Assembly (NCBI RefSeq): GCF_000379765.1
Contig: NZ_KB903487.1
Coordinates: 124,001 to 188,000 of the forward strand
Direction: 5' to 3'
DNA: 64,000 bases
Source: Flexithrix dorotheae DSM 6795
GTDB lineage: Bacteria; Bacteroidota; Bacteroidia; Cytophagales; Flammeovirgaceae
Shown: positions 26,487 through 37,200 of the stretch, piece after piece
Layout of the letters: every line of letters begins with the position of its first letter
How positions within the stretch are numbered: position 1 is the first letter of the stretch
The notes under the pieces: generated by a model
What the model was told of the DNA's origin: nothing
The model's database searches: none
The model's input: only the letters and a program-made list of their open reading frames with translations
Position numbers and translations under genes: made by a program

Positions 26487-27075
26487 AATTAATAGTTTCT
26501 TTATTTATATTCCATTTACTTAGAATGGCTTTCAGTGATTTTAATCCGTAATAAAGCCTTGATTTGGCTGTATTTTCCGAGATATTCAGCACCTCGGCAA
26601 TTTCTTTAAATTTCAAACATTCATATTCTTTCATGATGATTACAGCCCGTTGATCTGCATTCAATTTACTCAGCGCTTTTGCCAATAAATCGGCTAATTC
26701 TCCCTTCTGAAAACTTTTCTCCGGATTGTCCAACTGACTTTCAAAGGCATTAAAAACAAATTCTTCCCTCTCCTTTTTAAAATTGACAAATGGTAAAATC
26801 CATTTCTTTTTTTGTCTTCTGTCCTCCTCCCGGCAATAATTAAGGGCTATTTTGTATAGCCATCCTTTGAATTTTTCAGGACTATCAAGCCTTTCCAGAT
26901 TTTTATGAACTGCAATAAATGTTTTCTGAGTAATGTCCATGGCCTGATCATGATCCGAAAAATATTTGAATCCGAAATTATAAATACGTTTGTACCACTC
27001 GCCAACCAGCCGGTTAAAGGCTACCTTGTCTCCTTTTTTAGCTTTTAAAATGAGTGTTTCTGTTTGATCAGGCAC
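26476..27075 (-). CDS. ECF-family RNA polymerase sigma factor
   Basis: A 199-residue sigma-70 family ECF factor starting with GTG. Region 2 spans about 20-85, with YNFGFKYFSDHDQAMDITQKTFI and FKGWLYKIALNYCREEDRR. A linker with an acidic/aromatic stretch follows. Region 4 spans about 135-190, with LNADQRAVIIMKEYECLKF and the helix-turn-helix EIAEVLNISENTAKSRLYYG. It directs transcription of its own operon or an envelope stress regulon. It is first in a three-gene unit with the anti-sigma factor and a secreted protein. ECF factors of this length in Bacteroidota are usually autoregulated, but I cannot point to a specific promoter. Confidence 0.93.
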   Translation of the reverse strand: MPDQTETLILKAKKGDKVAFNRLVGEWYKRIYNFGFKYFSDHDQAMDITQKTFIAVHKNLERLDSPEKFKGWLYKIALNYCREEDRRQKKKWILPFVNFKKEREEFVFNAFESQLDNPEKSFQKGELADLLAKALSKLNADQRAVIIMKEYECLKFKEIAEVLNISENTAKSRLYYGLKSLKAILSKWNINKETINYEQ

Positions 27076-27594
27076 GCCAGTGGTATTAATTTTATTGAAT
27101 TTCGTGAATTGTTTAAGTACCAGTACTAATTTAGTAAATGAGGAATTTTATGACATCATTAATCAGTTGTGGCAATCTAAGTGATGTTTTTTATAACCAC
27201 TTATATTTTTATGATGAAACCCATCGAAAAAAAGTTTTAAATTGGGTGGAAATTTTTACTAAATTGGAATCGAGAAAGGTGTTTATTTTTTTAATTAAGC
27301 CAATAGTTAAGAAAAGAAGTGTCCTTGCTCAAATGGCGTTAAGCATTTCCGGGAATGTAGCGTAAAGAAATCTTTCCTGTTTGAGATAAGTTTTGTGAAA
27401 ACTGACCGAGTTTGGAAGGTTTTAGCGAAATGAACTGTAATGTAGCTATTTGTACACAGCCTTAATTTTTTGTTACTTTTTGATCAGGCAAAAAGAATAA
27501 GAGGCAGATTTAAACCAAATTTTTAAATATCAAAATATTGTTTTTCATATTAATTTCCGATTTTATTTTTTGAAACTAATCTAACCTCAACCCC
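27076..27594. other. Intergenic region between divergent genes
   Basis: This 519-bp stretch should contain the sigma operon promoter and the promoter of the GerW-like gene. A 75-codon plus-strand reading frame at 27138-27365 has no recognisable pattern and starts inside the presumed sigma promoter; I reject it. Nothing else is supported. Confidence 0.5.
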
Positions 27595-27954
27595 ATGAAT
27601 GCTGCAGAATTAATTCAGTCAATTGTTGAAAACCTTCAGAAAAACTCCAGTGTGAAAACTGTATTTGGCGAGCCTTTCGAGATAAAAGGCAAAACTTATA
27701 TAGAAGTTTCCAGTGTGGCCTACGGTTTTGGTGGAGGTGGAGGAAACACAAAGTTTTCAGACATCACTGAACAAACTAATGGAGGACGGGGAGAGGGACT
27801 TGGGCTGGGTGGAGGAATTACAGCACACCCCATTGGAATGTTGGAAATTACTGAAGAAGAAACAAAATTTATCCCCATAGAAAACAGAAAAAAGATCATT
27901 AAGGCCTTTCTTTTAGGAATAGTTGGTGGGATTGTCTTAAAAAAAATCCTTTAA
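27595..27954 (+). CDS. GerW/YtfJ-family protein
   Basis: A 119-residue protein of the GerW (YtfJ) family. Hallmarks are the N-terminal helix followed by VFGEPFEIKGKTYIEVSSV (22-40), a glycine-rich loop GFGGGGG (43-49), a second glycine-rich region GRGEGLGLGGG (64-74), then PIGMLEITEE. The C-terminus has a short hydrophobic helix (about 102-116) that may anchor it to the membrane. In Bacillus this family acts in spore germination, but it is widespread in non-spore-formers, where its role is unknown. It lies alone on the plus strand. Confidence 0.85.
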   Translation: MNAAELIQSIVENLQKNSSVKTVFGEPFEIKGKTYIEVSSVAYGFGGGGGNTKFSDITEQTNGGRGEGLGLGGGITAHPIGMLEITEEETKFIPIENRKKIIKAFLLGIVGGIVLKKIL

Positions 27955-28322
27955 CATAAAATTATTACCGGTCTTCTCATATTTGATTTAAAATGGCATA
28001 AAAAAAAAGTACATTCAGGTAAGGCTTTTTAACCTTAACTCATAGGCAATTCCAATTTTTAAACTCGCCTGTATTATTTTAACTAGCCGAATTTTCATAT
28101 TCGGATGACAACAAAACCACATCGTATTTTTTACCGCAACTCACAACAATCAGGGTTAAGCCGGTTCTTGGGCTAATCTCAAAGCAATATCCCGATACCA
28201 CAAGCTCAAAATAAGTGAAATCTTATTTGAGGATTGTGGTAAAGGAACTTTTTGGTAAAATGATTTTTGATAATTCAGAAATCTGAACCTTGAAGTCTGT
28301 GTCAAATTAACTATCTAATATC
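27955..28322. other. Intergenic region with strong hairpin
   Basis: This 368-bp stretch precedes the secreted protein gene at 28323. It contains a long imperfect hairpin (listed at 28196-28241) and a short CCGAAT/ATTCGG hairpin near 28088-28105. No ORF is supported. Confidence 0.55.
28196..28241 (+). promoter_or_regulatory. Long stable hairpin upstream of unknown secreted-protein gene
   Basis: TACCACAA (28196-28203) pairs with TTGTGGTA (28234-28241). After a small internal bulge, CTCAAAATAAG (28205-28215) pairs with CTTATTTGAG (28222-28231) with one bulged A. The result is about 18 bp of pairing with a 6-nt loop. It ends about 80 bp before the start codon and has no adjacent U-tract, so it is more likely a leader structure, small RNA or operator than a terminator. 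Confidence 0.5.
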
Positions 28323-29777
28323 ATGTATGCGAAAAAATTACTACCACTATTATTTATTGGCTTTTCCCTCATGCACTTTGGTGCAATTGCACAATTGCAA
28401 AGGGTACAAAAAGTTGAATTGGAAATTGGCAATGCAGGCAATAATTACCGTCTGATCGATCTTGGTCTCGAAGGGACCATTTTTCTGTATCTAAATGGTG
28501 TTCAGGAAAATAAGTCCCTATTGAGTGTAGTGAGTTACAATCCTATGCTGGAAAAAAGCTGGGAGAGAAGTTTTTTTATTGATTCCTGGTTCAGAATAAA
28601 GGATGTAAAAAGCACAGCTACTCATATCTATATTCTGGGAGAAAAAGAAGCAGTATTTGAATTATGGGATGTGGATTTAATTCAGAAAGACATTAAAAAT
28701 CTGGCATTCAATACGCTGGAAGATTTTTCCATTACCCATTTTGAAGCCACAGAAACTCAACTGATATTGGGAGGGAAAATGCAGAATCATGCTTCGGCTT
28801 TTAGATATGATTTAGCTACCGGGAAATCTAATTTTCTATTCCATAATTCCCGGGATAAATCTGAAATTCATTCTATCACTCTAGATAAAGAGGAAAATCT
28901 GGTAAGTTTTTTCCTGAAATCACCAAAAGGTGCAATCCATCCTCAAATTTATGTGAATAATTACGACCTGGATGGCAGGGCCCTTTTCCATTATAGTTTT
29001 GACATTCCCTCTACCTATTTTTTGCTCAATCATCAGGTTACCGTGATGAACCAGAGTGAGTTGCTGATTACTGGAGCTTATGGAAATAAGGCCGAGGGTT
29101 ACAATGCCTTGGGCATATATGCAATGCACTTGAAGGACAGAGAAATAAATTCCCTCAAGTATTATGATTTTGGGAGGTTTAAGCACTTTTTTAAATTTTT
29201 ACCAAAAGATGAAAGGGAAAGTCTGGCTGAAAAAATTGACCGAAAGCGAGCGAGGGAAAAACCTTTGAATATTCAATATGCCATTATGCCCAAAAATGTG
29301 GATAAGACGGAGGACTTTTTTGTACTGACAGCCAATGCTTATGAAAGTATAAAAACAGATGGTGAATTTATTTACAAGTATATCAACACTTTTGCGCTGG
29401 GATTTGATAAGAATGGAAATTTGAGATGGGATAATTCTATTTTCTATCCGCATGAGGAACTGGTTTCATCCGAACCTTTTGACCTGACCGATATAAAAGC
29501 CAGCCACGGGCAACTTACTTTTATCCAGAAAATCAATAATATTTACCGCTTTAAAACTTCGGGTTTGAAAGATTATACAGACAATTTCAGCGAGTTCTTT
29601 TTAGGAGAATATGAGGAATTACTGGAAATTCATGCCTATTTTGACCAGAAACTTTACCATACCAATAGTGGGACATTCTATTATACTGGAATAGAAGACC
29701 GGGTAAATCCAAATGACCTGACCTCCGGTAAAACCATTTTTACCATTTCTAAATTTATGGTGAATCCGGAGTATTAG
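28323..29777 (+). CDS. Secreted protein of unknown function, paralog of the gene at 2-1522
   Basis: A 484-residue protein with a signal peptide (1-23, ending GAIAQ). I do not recognise a named family. It shares the whole layout of the truncated protein at the left edge of the window: a beta-rich N-terminal half, YDFGRFKHFF around residues 280-289, a charged helix with KIDRKRARE, then a GFDKNG...RWDN block and TSGLKDYTD. Repeated short strands spaced by acidic/aromatic turns suggest a propeller-like fold, which is inference. It has no lipobox and no T9SS C-terminal domain, so it is probably periplasmic. It converges on tatC. A strong hairpin precedes the gene. Confidence 0.8.
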   Translation: MYAKKLLPLLFIGFSLMHFGAIAQLQRVQKVELEIGNAGNNYRLIDLGLEGTIFLYLNGVQENKSLLSVVSYNPMLEKSWERSFFIDSWFRIKDVKSTATHIYILGEKEAVFELWDVDLIQKDIKNLAFNTLEDFSITHFEATETQLILGGKMQNHASAFRYDLATGKSNFLFHNSRDKSEIHSITLDKEENLVSFFLKSPKGAIHPQIYVNNYDLDGRALFHYSFDIPSTYFLLNHQVTVMNQSELLITGAYGNKAEGYNALGIYAMHLKDREINSLKYYDFGRFKHFFKFLPKDERESLAEKIDRKRAREKPLNIQYAIMPKNVDKTEDFFVLTANAYESIKTDGEFIYKYINTFALGFDKNGNLRWDNSIFYPHEELVSSEPFDLTDIKASHGQLTFIQKINNIYRFKTSGLKDYTDNFSEFFLGEYEELLEIHAYFDQKLYHTNSGTFYYTGIEDRVNPNDLTSGKTIFTISKFMVNPEY

Positions 29778-29836
29778 GTTTAAAAGTATGGAGTTAAACT
29801 AGTGCAAGTATCTGCTTGTGCTTAAAAATGATTTTC

Positions 29837-29880
29837 AGCGTCTCGCTGAACTTTGTCAATTTCAAAAACAGCGAGACGCT
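29837..29880. terminator. Perfect inverted repeat between convergent genes, probable terminator
   Basis: AGCGTCTCGCT (29837-29847) and AGCGAGACGCT (29870-29880) are perfect 11-bp inverted copies separated by 22 nt, between the secreted-protein gene and tatC. The stem is GC-rich for this DNA. There is no strong U-tract, so it may work with an accessory factor or as an RNA-stabilising element. Confidence 0.6.
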
Positions 29881-29887
29881 ATCCAAA

Positions 29888-30835
29888 TTAATATACCTGA
29901 GCTTTCCGCTGTTGTTGTAGTTTCCCTGGAATTCCAATCAAAGCTGAAGCCCAAATGATACTTATAATCAGGTTGTTATTTATTCTTTCTTTTGTGGCTT
30001 CTTTATCCACTATCCAGGCAGAAATCCAAATGCTGAATTCATACAATAAATAAAGAGGAAGGGCAAGGAATAACTGAGAAGTAGGCTCTGGAGGGGTGAT
30101 AATCGCACTGATCACCAAAATTGTCACCACAGCGTGTTTTCGGAAAGACCGTAAAATTTTTGGGTTTACCACACCTATTTGGGATAAAAATAAAATTACA
30201 ATTGGTAACTGAAAGGCAATGCCACAACTTAAAACTAACATGGCTACAGTTTCCACATAGGAAGTCAGGTCAATTTCATTAAGGATATTGCTTCCTTCTA
30301 CAATCTGATAATTACCCAAAAAATTAATGGCTACTGGGGAAACAATAAAGTAACCAAAAGAAACTCCTACTAAAAATAAAAGGGAAACAAAAATAGTAGC
30401 ACCATTTGTCGCCTTAATTTCATTTTCATATAAGCCAGGTTTAATAAATCTCCAAATCTCCCAGAAGAGGTATGGAAAGGCAAAAACCAATGCCAAAATA
30501 AAGGAATAAAATATATGCATGGTAAATTGTCCATGCATTTTCCTGTTTTGTACTTCAAAGTTTAACTGGTCAATACAAAGGTCAGGAATTCCAATTGCAC
30601 TGCTTAAATTACAAAAAGCTGTATAGGTCACAAATTCAATTTTTGATGGTCCCATAATTACCGTATCAAAAAAGAACTTTGGAAAGGAAAAGGTTATGAT
30701 GAAAAATACTATTAGGGCAATAGCAGAGCGGATTAAATGCCATCTTAATTCTTCCAAATGATCTAAAAAAGTCATTTCTCTTTCAGACGGAGAATGAGGT
30801 TCTTCTCCAAATTTTTGATCAGGTAAAGTAGCCAT
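29888..30835 (-). CDS. tatC: Twin-arginine translocase subunit TatC
   Basis: A 315-residue protein with six transmembrane segments. The N-terminal signature TFLDHLEELRWHLIRS (22-37) and the second conserved element PYLFWEIWRFIKPGLYENE (about 120-138) bind the twin-arginine signal peptide. An extended first periplasmic loop (about 65-105), with cysteines at CNLSS and DLCIDQ, is longer than in E. coli TatC and typical of Bacteroidota homologues. TatC exports folded, often cofactor-containing proteins. No tatA or tatB lies adjacent. It is transcribed convergently with the gene at 28323. Confidence 0.93.
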   Translation of the reverse strand: MATLPDQKFGEEPHSPSEREMTFLDHLEELRWHLIRSAIALIVFFIITFSFPKFFFDTVIMGPSKIEFVTYTAFCNLSSAIGIPDLCIDQLNFEVQNRKMHGQFTMHIFYSFILALVFAFPYLFWEIWRFIKPGLYENEIKATNGATIFVSLLFLVGVSFGYFIVSPVAINFLGNYQIVEGSNILNEIDLTSYVETVAMLVLSCGIAFQLPIVILFLSQIGVVNPKILRSFRKHAVVTILVISAIITPPEPTSQLFLALPLYLLYEFSIWISAWIVDKEATKERINNNLIISIIWASALIGIPGKLQQQRKAQVY

Positions 30836-31006
30836 AATTAAAGAAATCAGTTGATAATATTTTGGAATTATAGCTTAAGTTAAAGATTTCTATTTTAATC
30901 TCTAATAAATCCGTAGATTAAAATAAATCACCATTACAAAACCCAAAAATGACAAAGGATGAATTTTTAGAAATTAATATAAGGCAAATTTCAGAAAGTC
31001 CAGTTT

Positions 31007-31255
31007 TTAAAACTTATTCATTCGTTTCATGGCTTTACCCTGATCGGTAATTATGCTAAGGAAATAAACTCCTGTGGGAAGATTACTCAAATCCATTTGA
31101 ATGGATTCTTTATTTCCGTAGACGAAACTTTCCATTAATTTCCCGGAAGCGGAAAAGACATTGACCTCAATATTTTTTGAAGCGATATTGCCAAACCTCA
31201 ATTCAATATTACCATCACTTGGATTGGGGAAAAGGCTAATGGATTGAGAAAGCTT
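31007..31255 (-). other. T9SS type A sorting domain of the giant protein
   Basis: The last 80 residues begin SQSISLFPNPSDGNIEL, contain VFSASGKLMESF and DLSNLPTGVYFLSI, and end KRMNKF. This is the standard type A C-terminal signal recognised by the type IX secretion machinery, which removes it and attaches the protein to the surface. No T9SS core component gene is in the window. Confidence 0.92.
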
Positions 31256-34200
31256 TTCATCTTCCAGAGCCGTAATGATAAACGGCATTTCCTCTGAAAA
31301 ACCCTCACAACCGAACTCATTTTCAAAACCTGCTTTATACAATCCTGATCCACTTACGGACAAAATAGAATCATTCTCGTTCGGAATCAATTCTCCATCC
31401 AGGTACCATTTGAAAAATCCGGTACTGGCTGATGATTTTGCCAAAAAAGTAGTGCTGTCCAGCATGGTTATTTCTATTTCCGGAGTTGGAACAGAGGTGA
31501 TTTTTATAATATTGGAATTAGCCGAACAACCATTTTCATCAGTAATGAAAACCCTGTAATTTCCAGGTTCATACGCTACATATTTCGATTCGTTGGCCAG
31601 TGCAAGTGTTTCTCCATTTCTTCTCCAGCTGTATTTTCTTCCACTTACTTCCTCCGAAATGAGTTCTATAAAAATATTTTTCCCTTCGCAAACTGTTGTA
31701 TCAAATTCGGTGGTAATATTCACACTGGTTTGATTGCCACAATCCGCCAACACATTTACCAGTTTATTTTGAATAGTTAATCCCGGAATAGCATCATTGG
31801 TAACTTTGGAAGTATAAACCCCGGATTCTGCCAAAACAAAATTTGAAGTAGAGAATTCACTTCCCAATAAGGAGTCCAGTGTTTCTCCGTCTTTTTCCCA
31901 TTGATAAACATTATTACTCCCCCCAATTTCCATGGAAAGGTTATATTGAGAACCAACCACTACCAGTGTATCATAATTAGGACTTACTGCTTTCTGTGGG
32001 GCATAGCCCAACATATAAGTGGAGCCGGACAAGTCAAGTGGCTCAATATCTTCAAATGTGAGTTTATTGTTGAAAATACTTAAAGTCTGAAGATTTGGGT
32101 AATTACTGAAATCTCCCGGAAGATCAAGCAGGTTATTGTTGCTTAAATCCAATTCAATGATTGCTGTAAGTTGAGAAAAGTTTGGACTAATTTCTGTCAA
32201 TTTATTGTGCGATAAATCCAATCTTTCCAGATTGGACAATCCACTCATATCATCCAGAAATTCAACCAATAAGTTTTCACTTAAATCCAATACTTTCAAA
32301 CTGCCTAAATTTCCAAGCGAAGCAGGGAGAGTCTCCAACTGATTATTTTGAAGGAATAAAAATTCCAGGTTAATCAATTGACCAAAAGATTCTGGCAGTG
32401 AAGTAAAGGCATTTCTGGAAAGCCAAAGAGTTTTCAGGTTGGTTAAATTTCCAATTTCTTCTGGAACCGGTCCTTCAAGTCCATTTCTATCTAAATCCAG
32501 GTAGGTTAGTTTGGTCAATTGACCAATCTCTTTTGGCAGGGTTCCTGAAATTGCATTGTTAAATAAATTCAGTTTTCTTAGCTCTGTTAATTGCCCTAAA
32601 GAGGAGCTTAAGGAGCCAGAAACCCCTTCATTACTCAGGTTAATTTCCACAACCCTGTTATTTTCTTCCACAACTCCCGGCCATGATCCTGCCGGGTCTT
32701 CTGGGTTAAAAGCTGCTGCCAAATCACCAGTTAATATGGAATCCATTACCTGAAGTAAAGCAAGTGAATCCTGGGAATTAATCACATTTACAACTTTTAA
32801 AACAATTGGCTGGCTGGTTAAAGTAATTCCCGAAGCCACACTGCTGATTACTTCACAAGTATAAACTCCCGAGTTTTCCTTTTTGGCATTGGAAATGAAA
32901 ATACCATTTGAATTGGCTCCTGAAAGATTGAAACCACCTTTTTTCCACTGATAACTTTCATTTGAAGTTTTTATAGGAATGGAAATAGTTACCGGATCTT
33001 CATTATAGACCACAATGGTATCCGATATTCCAAATCGTCCCTGAGGAATATAATTGAACTTTGGAAAGTTACCCACAAGTGGTTCAATGAAATCGAAAGT
33101 AAGGTTATTTCCGCTGATATCCAGAGAGTCCAGTGAAGTCAGATTCCCAATGGCCTGGGAATGAATATGACTTAAATTATAACCTGAAAGGTTTAATTCG
33201 GTAACACTTCCTGCCACTACTGTGACTCCCTGCCAAGTTTTTACTCTTGTGCTTAGATCCCAGGGAAGAATTCCAGCACTATCATAAACGGCAACTAAAT
33301 TAGTAGAATCGGATAGGCTTAAAGGAATTTCATCTAAAGTAATGGTGAAAGTATTTTCTAATGTTCCTCCATTTGGATCATCGGTTGCCACCCTGATTTG
33401 GTAAATTTCCTGATCGGCTGCAAGTAAAATATTATTGACCAGTAGCTGGTTTCCAGTAATGGTGAAATCGGAATTGTCTGTATCCCCGGTTCCGCTTACC
33501 AAACTGTAAGTATGGCTATCAGTCGGGTCAATATCTCCTGTAGTGAATGTGCCAACAAGTGATCCTACAGGCAGATTTTCAGTAATTAATGCATTTGAAA
33601 GTACCAGCTCATAAGGATTATTATTGAAAGTAGTAGCTGATCCGGCTAGAGGATTATCGGTTTTATAATTGGTAAAAATACCTGATCCCTTATAAGCCAA
33701 AATTCTAATGGCATAAGGTGTATCAATGTTTAAACCGGTAATATCAAAATCAGTCTGGTTGCTGATTTGGGCAATTGTAAAATCTCCCACATTATTCCCT
33801 ACTGAATAGGAAGTGCCATCAGCCAAAGTACCGGAAGGATTTGGGTTTGTGGAGTATAAAATCACAAATCCATCCGCACCGGAGGCAATTGGGGTAAAAC
33901 TTCCCGATATTGAACTTGAAGTAATGGTATCAAAAACCAGGTTAGTCGGTTGTGCTCCGGGTTCAGTATCATAAGTGGTGATGGTTCCATTCAATGGGCT
34001 TAAGGTGAAATAATTGATGGTATTTCCAGAACCATTGAAAGCATAAATGTCATAATTGTAAGTGGTTTTTGAGGAAACTGAGTTATCCAGAATTAAAGTA
34101 TCTGTTCCTGTGCTTATTACGGTATTTCCACTAAAAACATCTCCAATGTTATAGGCATTTCCACTTGTGGGTAATACCCTCGCTCCTGTTCTTCTTACCA

Positions 34201-37200
34201 CTAAATATCCATCAGGTTTAACCAGTGGTTGGGTAAACTGGAAACCCAGGGAGAAATCCTGAATAGAAGTTACGGTGAAGTTTTCTGGTTGTAAAGTAGG
34301 TTCAAGCGATAAAGACTGGAAGGCATTTGGATTATTTCCTGCAGAACTTGTTAAATAATTGGAAGAAATGCCATTTCCATTAAACTCAAAAATTTGAACC
34401 CCATAACTGGTAGCAGGGTTTAATCCCGTGATAGTCACAGAATTTCCAGTTCCTGCATACACCACAAAGATTCCATTACCCAGGTCATCCCCAATTCCAA
34501 AAACTGAATTTGCGGAGTAACTGGTAAAATCTGCCGGGAACAAATCTACACCTGCATTTTCTCTTATTACTACAAGTCTTTGACTTCCATTTCCATTGGT
34601 CCAGGAAATTTCCATTTGTGCTGCAAGCCTGTTCACAGCAATAATATTACTGGATTGAACAGTTGGTTCAGTGGCTAAGGTAGTTACATTTCCATTTGCT
34701 GGACTGGCAGTTAAGTAGTTTACTGACTCTCCTGCTCCATTAAAAGCATAAATATCATAATTGTAAGTAGTTCCCGGAGTCACTGAGTTGTCTGTAAAAC
34801 TGTTAGAACTTCCGATGTAAACTACGGTATTTCCCCCAATGTTATCCCCTAAATTATATGCGGTTCCATCTGCTGGTGCACTTGCAGCACCGGTTCTTCT
34901 TAAAACAATAAAACTATCTGGAGTACTTCCTGGAGGACTGAAATTCACTTCTACACTATTGGACTGAATATTATTGAAGGAAACTGTTCCTGCCTGTTCT
35001 ATTGGTTCTGGTGCGAGTGTATAAAAACTGTCAGGATTATTAATAGCAACTGAGGTGAGGTAATTTACAATTCCTCCGGTACCATTGTAGCCAAAAACTC
35101 TGACATGATAAATTTTATCAGGACTTAAATTAGAAAGGGTTAAAGTATTCCCATTGCCATTAAACACCACAAAGTTTCCTGACCCAATCTGATCACCAGT
35201 GCCAAACATAGAATTGGCGGTGTAACTGGTTAAGTCGGATGGAATGGCATCAACAGGGCTGCCTTCTTTAACTAATATCAGCTGATTGGCCCCATCTCCA
35301 TTGGTCCAGTTGATAGTAGCTGAGGTGCTGGTTCTACCAGAAAATACCAATTCACTTTCCTGAACAAGTGGCTCTGTAACCGGAGTGAGTACACTATCAG
35401 GGTTTCCAAATGCAACAGTATCCAGGTAGACTGAAGAAGCTCCTGAGCCATTAAATTCAAATAATTTAAAGTGATAAGTTGTTCCCTGATTCAAACCACT
35501 GACTGTTACTATATTTCCTGTGTCGGCAAAAATTACAAATTCTCCAGTACCCAAATCATCTCCACTGCCGAAATTACTATTGGCGGTATAGACTGTAAAA
35601 TCAGCCGGGCTGGCACTTACAGGGGAAATTTCCGAACCTACCAACATTCTTTTTTCGCCATTACCCTTTTGCCAAGAAATCTCTACCGAAGTAGGATTAA
35701 TATTGGAAAATGAGATGTCAGAAGCTTGAACAGTAGGCGGAGCTACAATCTGGAAATTGAATGCAGCAGAAATCGGACTTTCATTTCCAAGACTGTCAGT
35801 TGATTTTGCAGTCAAAGCATAATTCCCCACACTCAGTGGATTTGCTGTATAATCAAAATTCCAATCCCCAAACCAGTCAGTTAAAGTTGAACCGATAGAT
35901 ACATTATTTAAAAATATATCCACTAAAGTAGCAGGCTCTGCAGTACCAGAAAACCACAAAGTAGAGTCCAGGGTAATGCCATCAGCCGGACCTGAATCAT
36001 CCGCAATTGCAGTAATTACTGGTGCAGCCGGAGCGGTTGAATCAACAATAAACTGGTAAGCAGCGGATAAACTACTGATATTTCCAGCCTCATCTATAGC
36101 CTGAGCTTCAATAGTATAGATACCATCTGCCAGGGAAGTTCCTGTGTAGTCAAAAGTCCAGCTTCCTTCCCCATCCGAGGTTACCGAGCCGATTGAAGAG
36201 GCATCCAACAATATTTCCACCTGGGTATTGGCATCAGCTGTACCGTCAATCATCAAAGTTCTATCGTTGGTAACACCATCTCCCGGTATGGATGTATCAT
36301 CAGAAATTCCGGAAATAGCCGGAGTAAGTGGGGGGATTAAATCAACGATTAAAGTATAGTTACTGGACCAGGTACTTTCATTTCCCACACTATCAGTGAC
36401 CGAAAAATTAATGGTGTATGCCCCTGAGGCAAAATTATTGGCAGTATTGTCATAAGTCCAGTTTCCTCCTGCATCTATAATTGAAGTTCCAATGAGGTTG
36501 GTATCTACAAACAAGTTGATGAAATGATTCGGTTCTCCAATACCACTAAAAATCAGTGTACTATCAGCTGTAATATTGTCAACTGAAGAACTTCCTGTAT
36601 TATCCGAGAAACTAAGGAAAACTGGTAAAGGAGGAATAATCTTATCCAGTTTAAGAATTAGGGGTATACTTTCCTGTCCAAAATTCATGGATTGGTCAAT
36701 TATTCTTGTCGTAATGGATTTTGTTCCATTATCACCTAATTGTCCTGATATAATTGGGAAATTAACATTACCTGTAACCGAGTCTGTATAACTGATGATT
36801 TGAGCCAGAGGAGAAGGAAAATGGCTACCATCTAAAAATAATTCTATACTATCTCCCACTACAGCTCCTGTTCCTGAAAGGCTTACTTCTATATTAAACC
36901 CGGAGGATTCTTCTGCATAATTAATTTCGTTACCTGCATCTGAGACTGGTTGTGAAGGTGCATTTGGGGGAAGGGTATCCACTACAACCGGAATAGAAAA
37001 TTGAGATGAATTTTTTGCACCATCAGTAACAATTGCCGTGATTTCATGATTATGGGCAAAGTTGCCTGACCAAGACCAATTGCCTAAAGGTCCGGATACT
37101 GTAGAACCAATCAGGTATTTTCCCTGCTCAGGCGTGCAGGCAGAAAGGCTATCGGTATACAAATCGATCAGACTATTGGCTTCACTGATTCCTTTAATTT

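Noticed and set aside
27138-27365. 75-codon plus-strand reading frame upstream of the GerW-like gene
   Set aside because: Lies in the presumed sigma operon promoter region, has no recognisable motif and no partner or conserved pattern.
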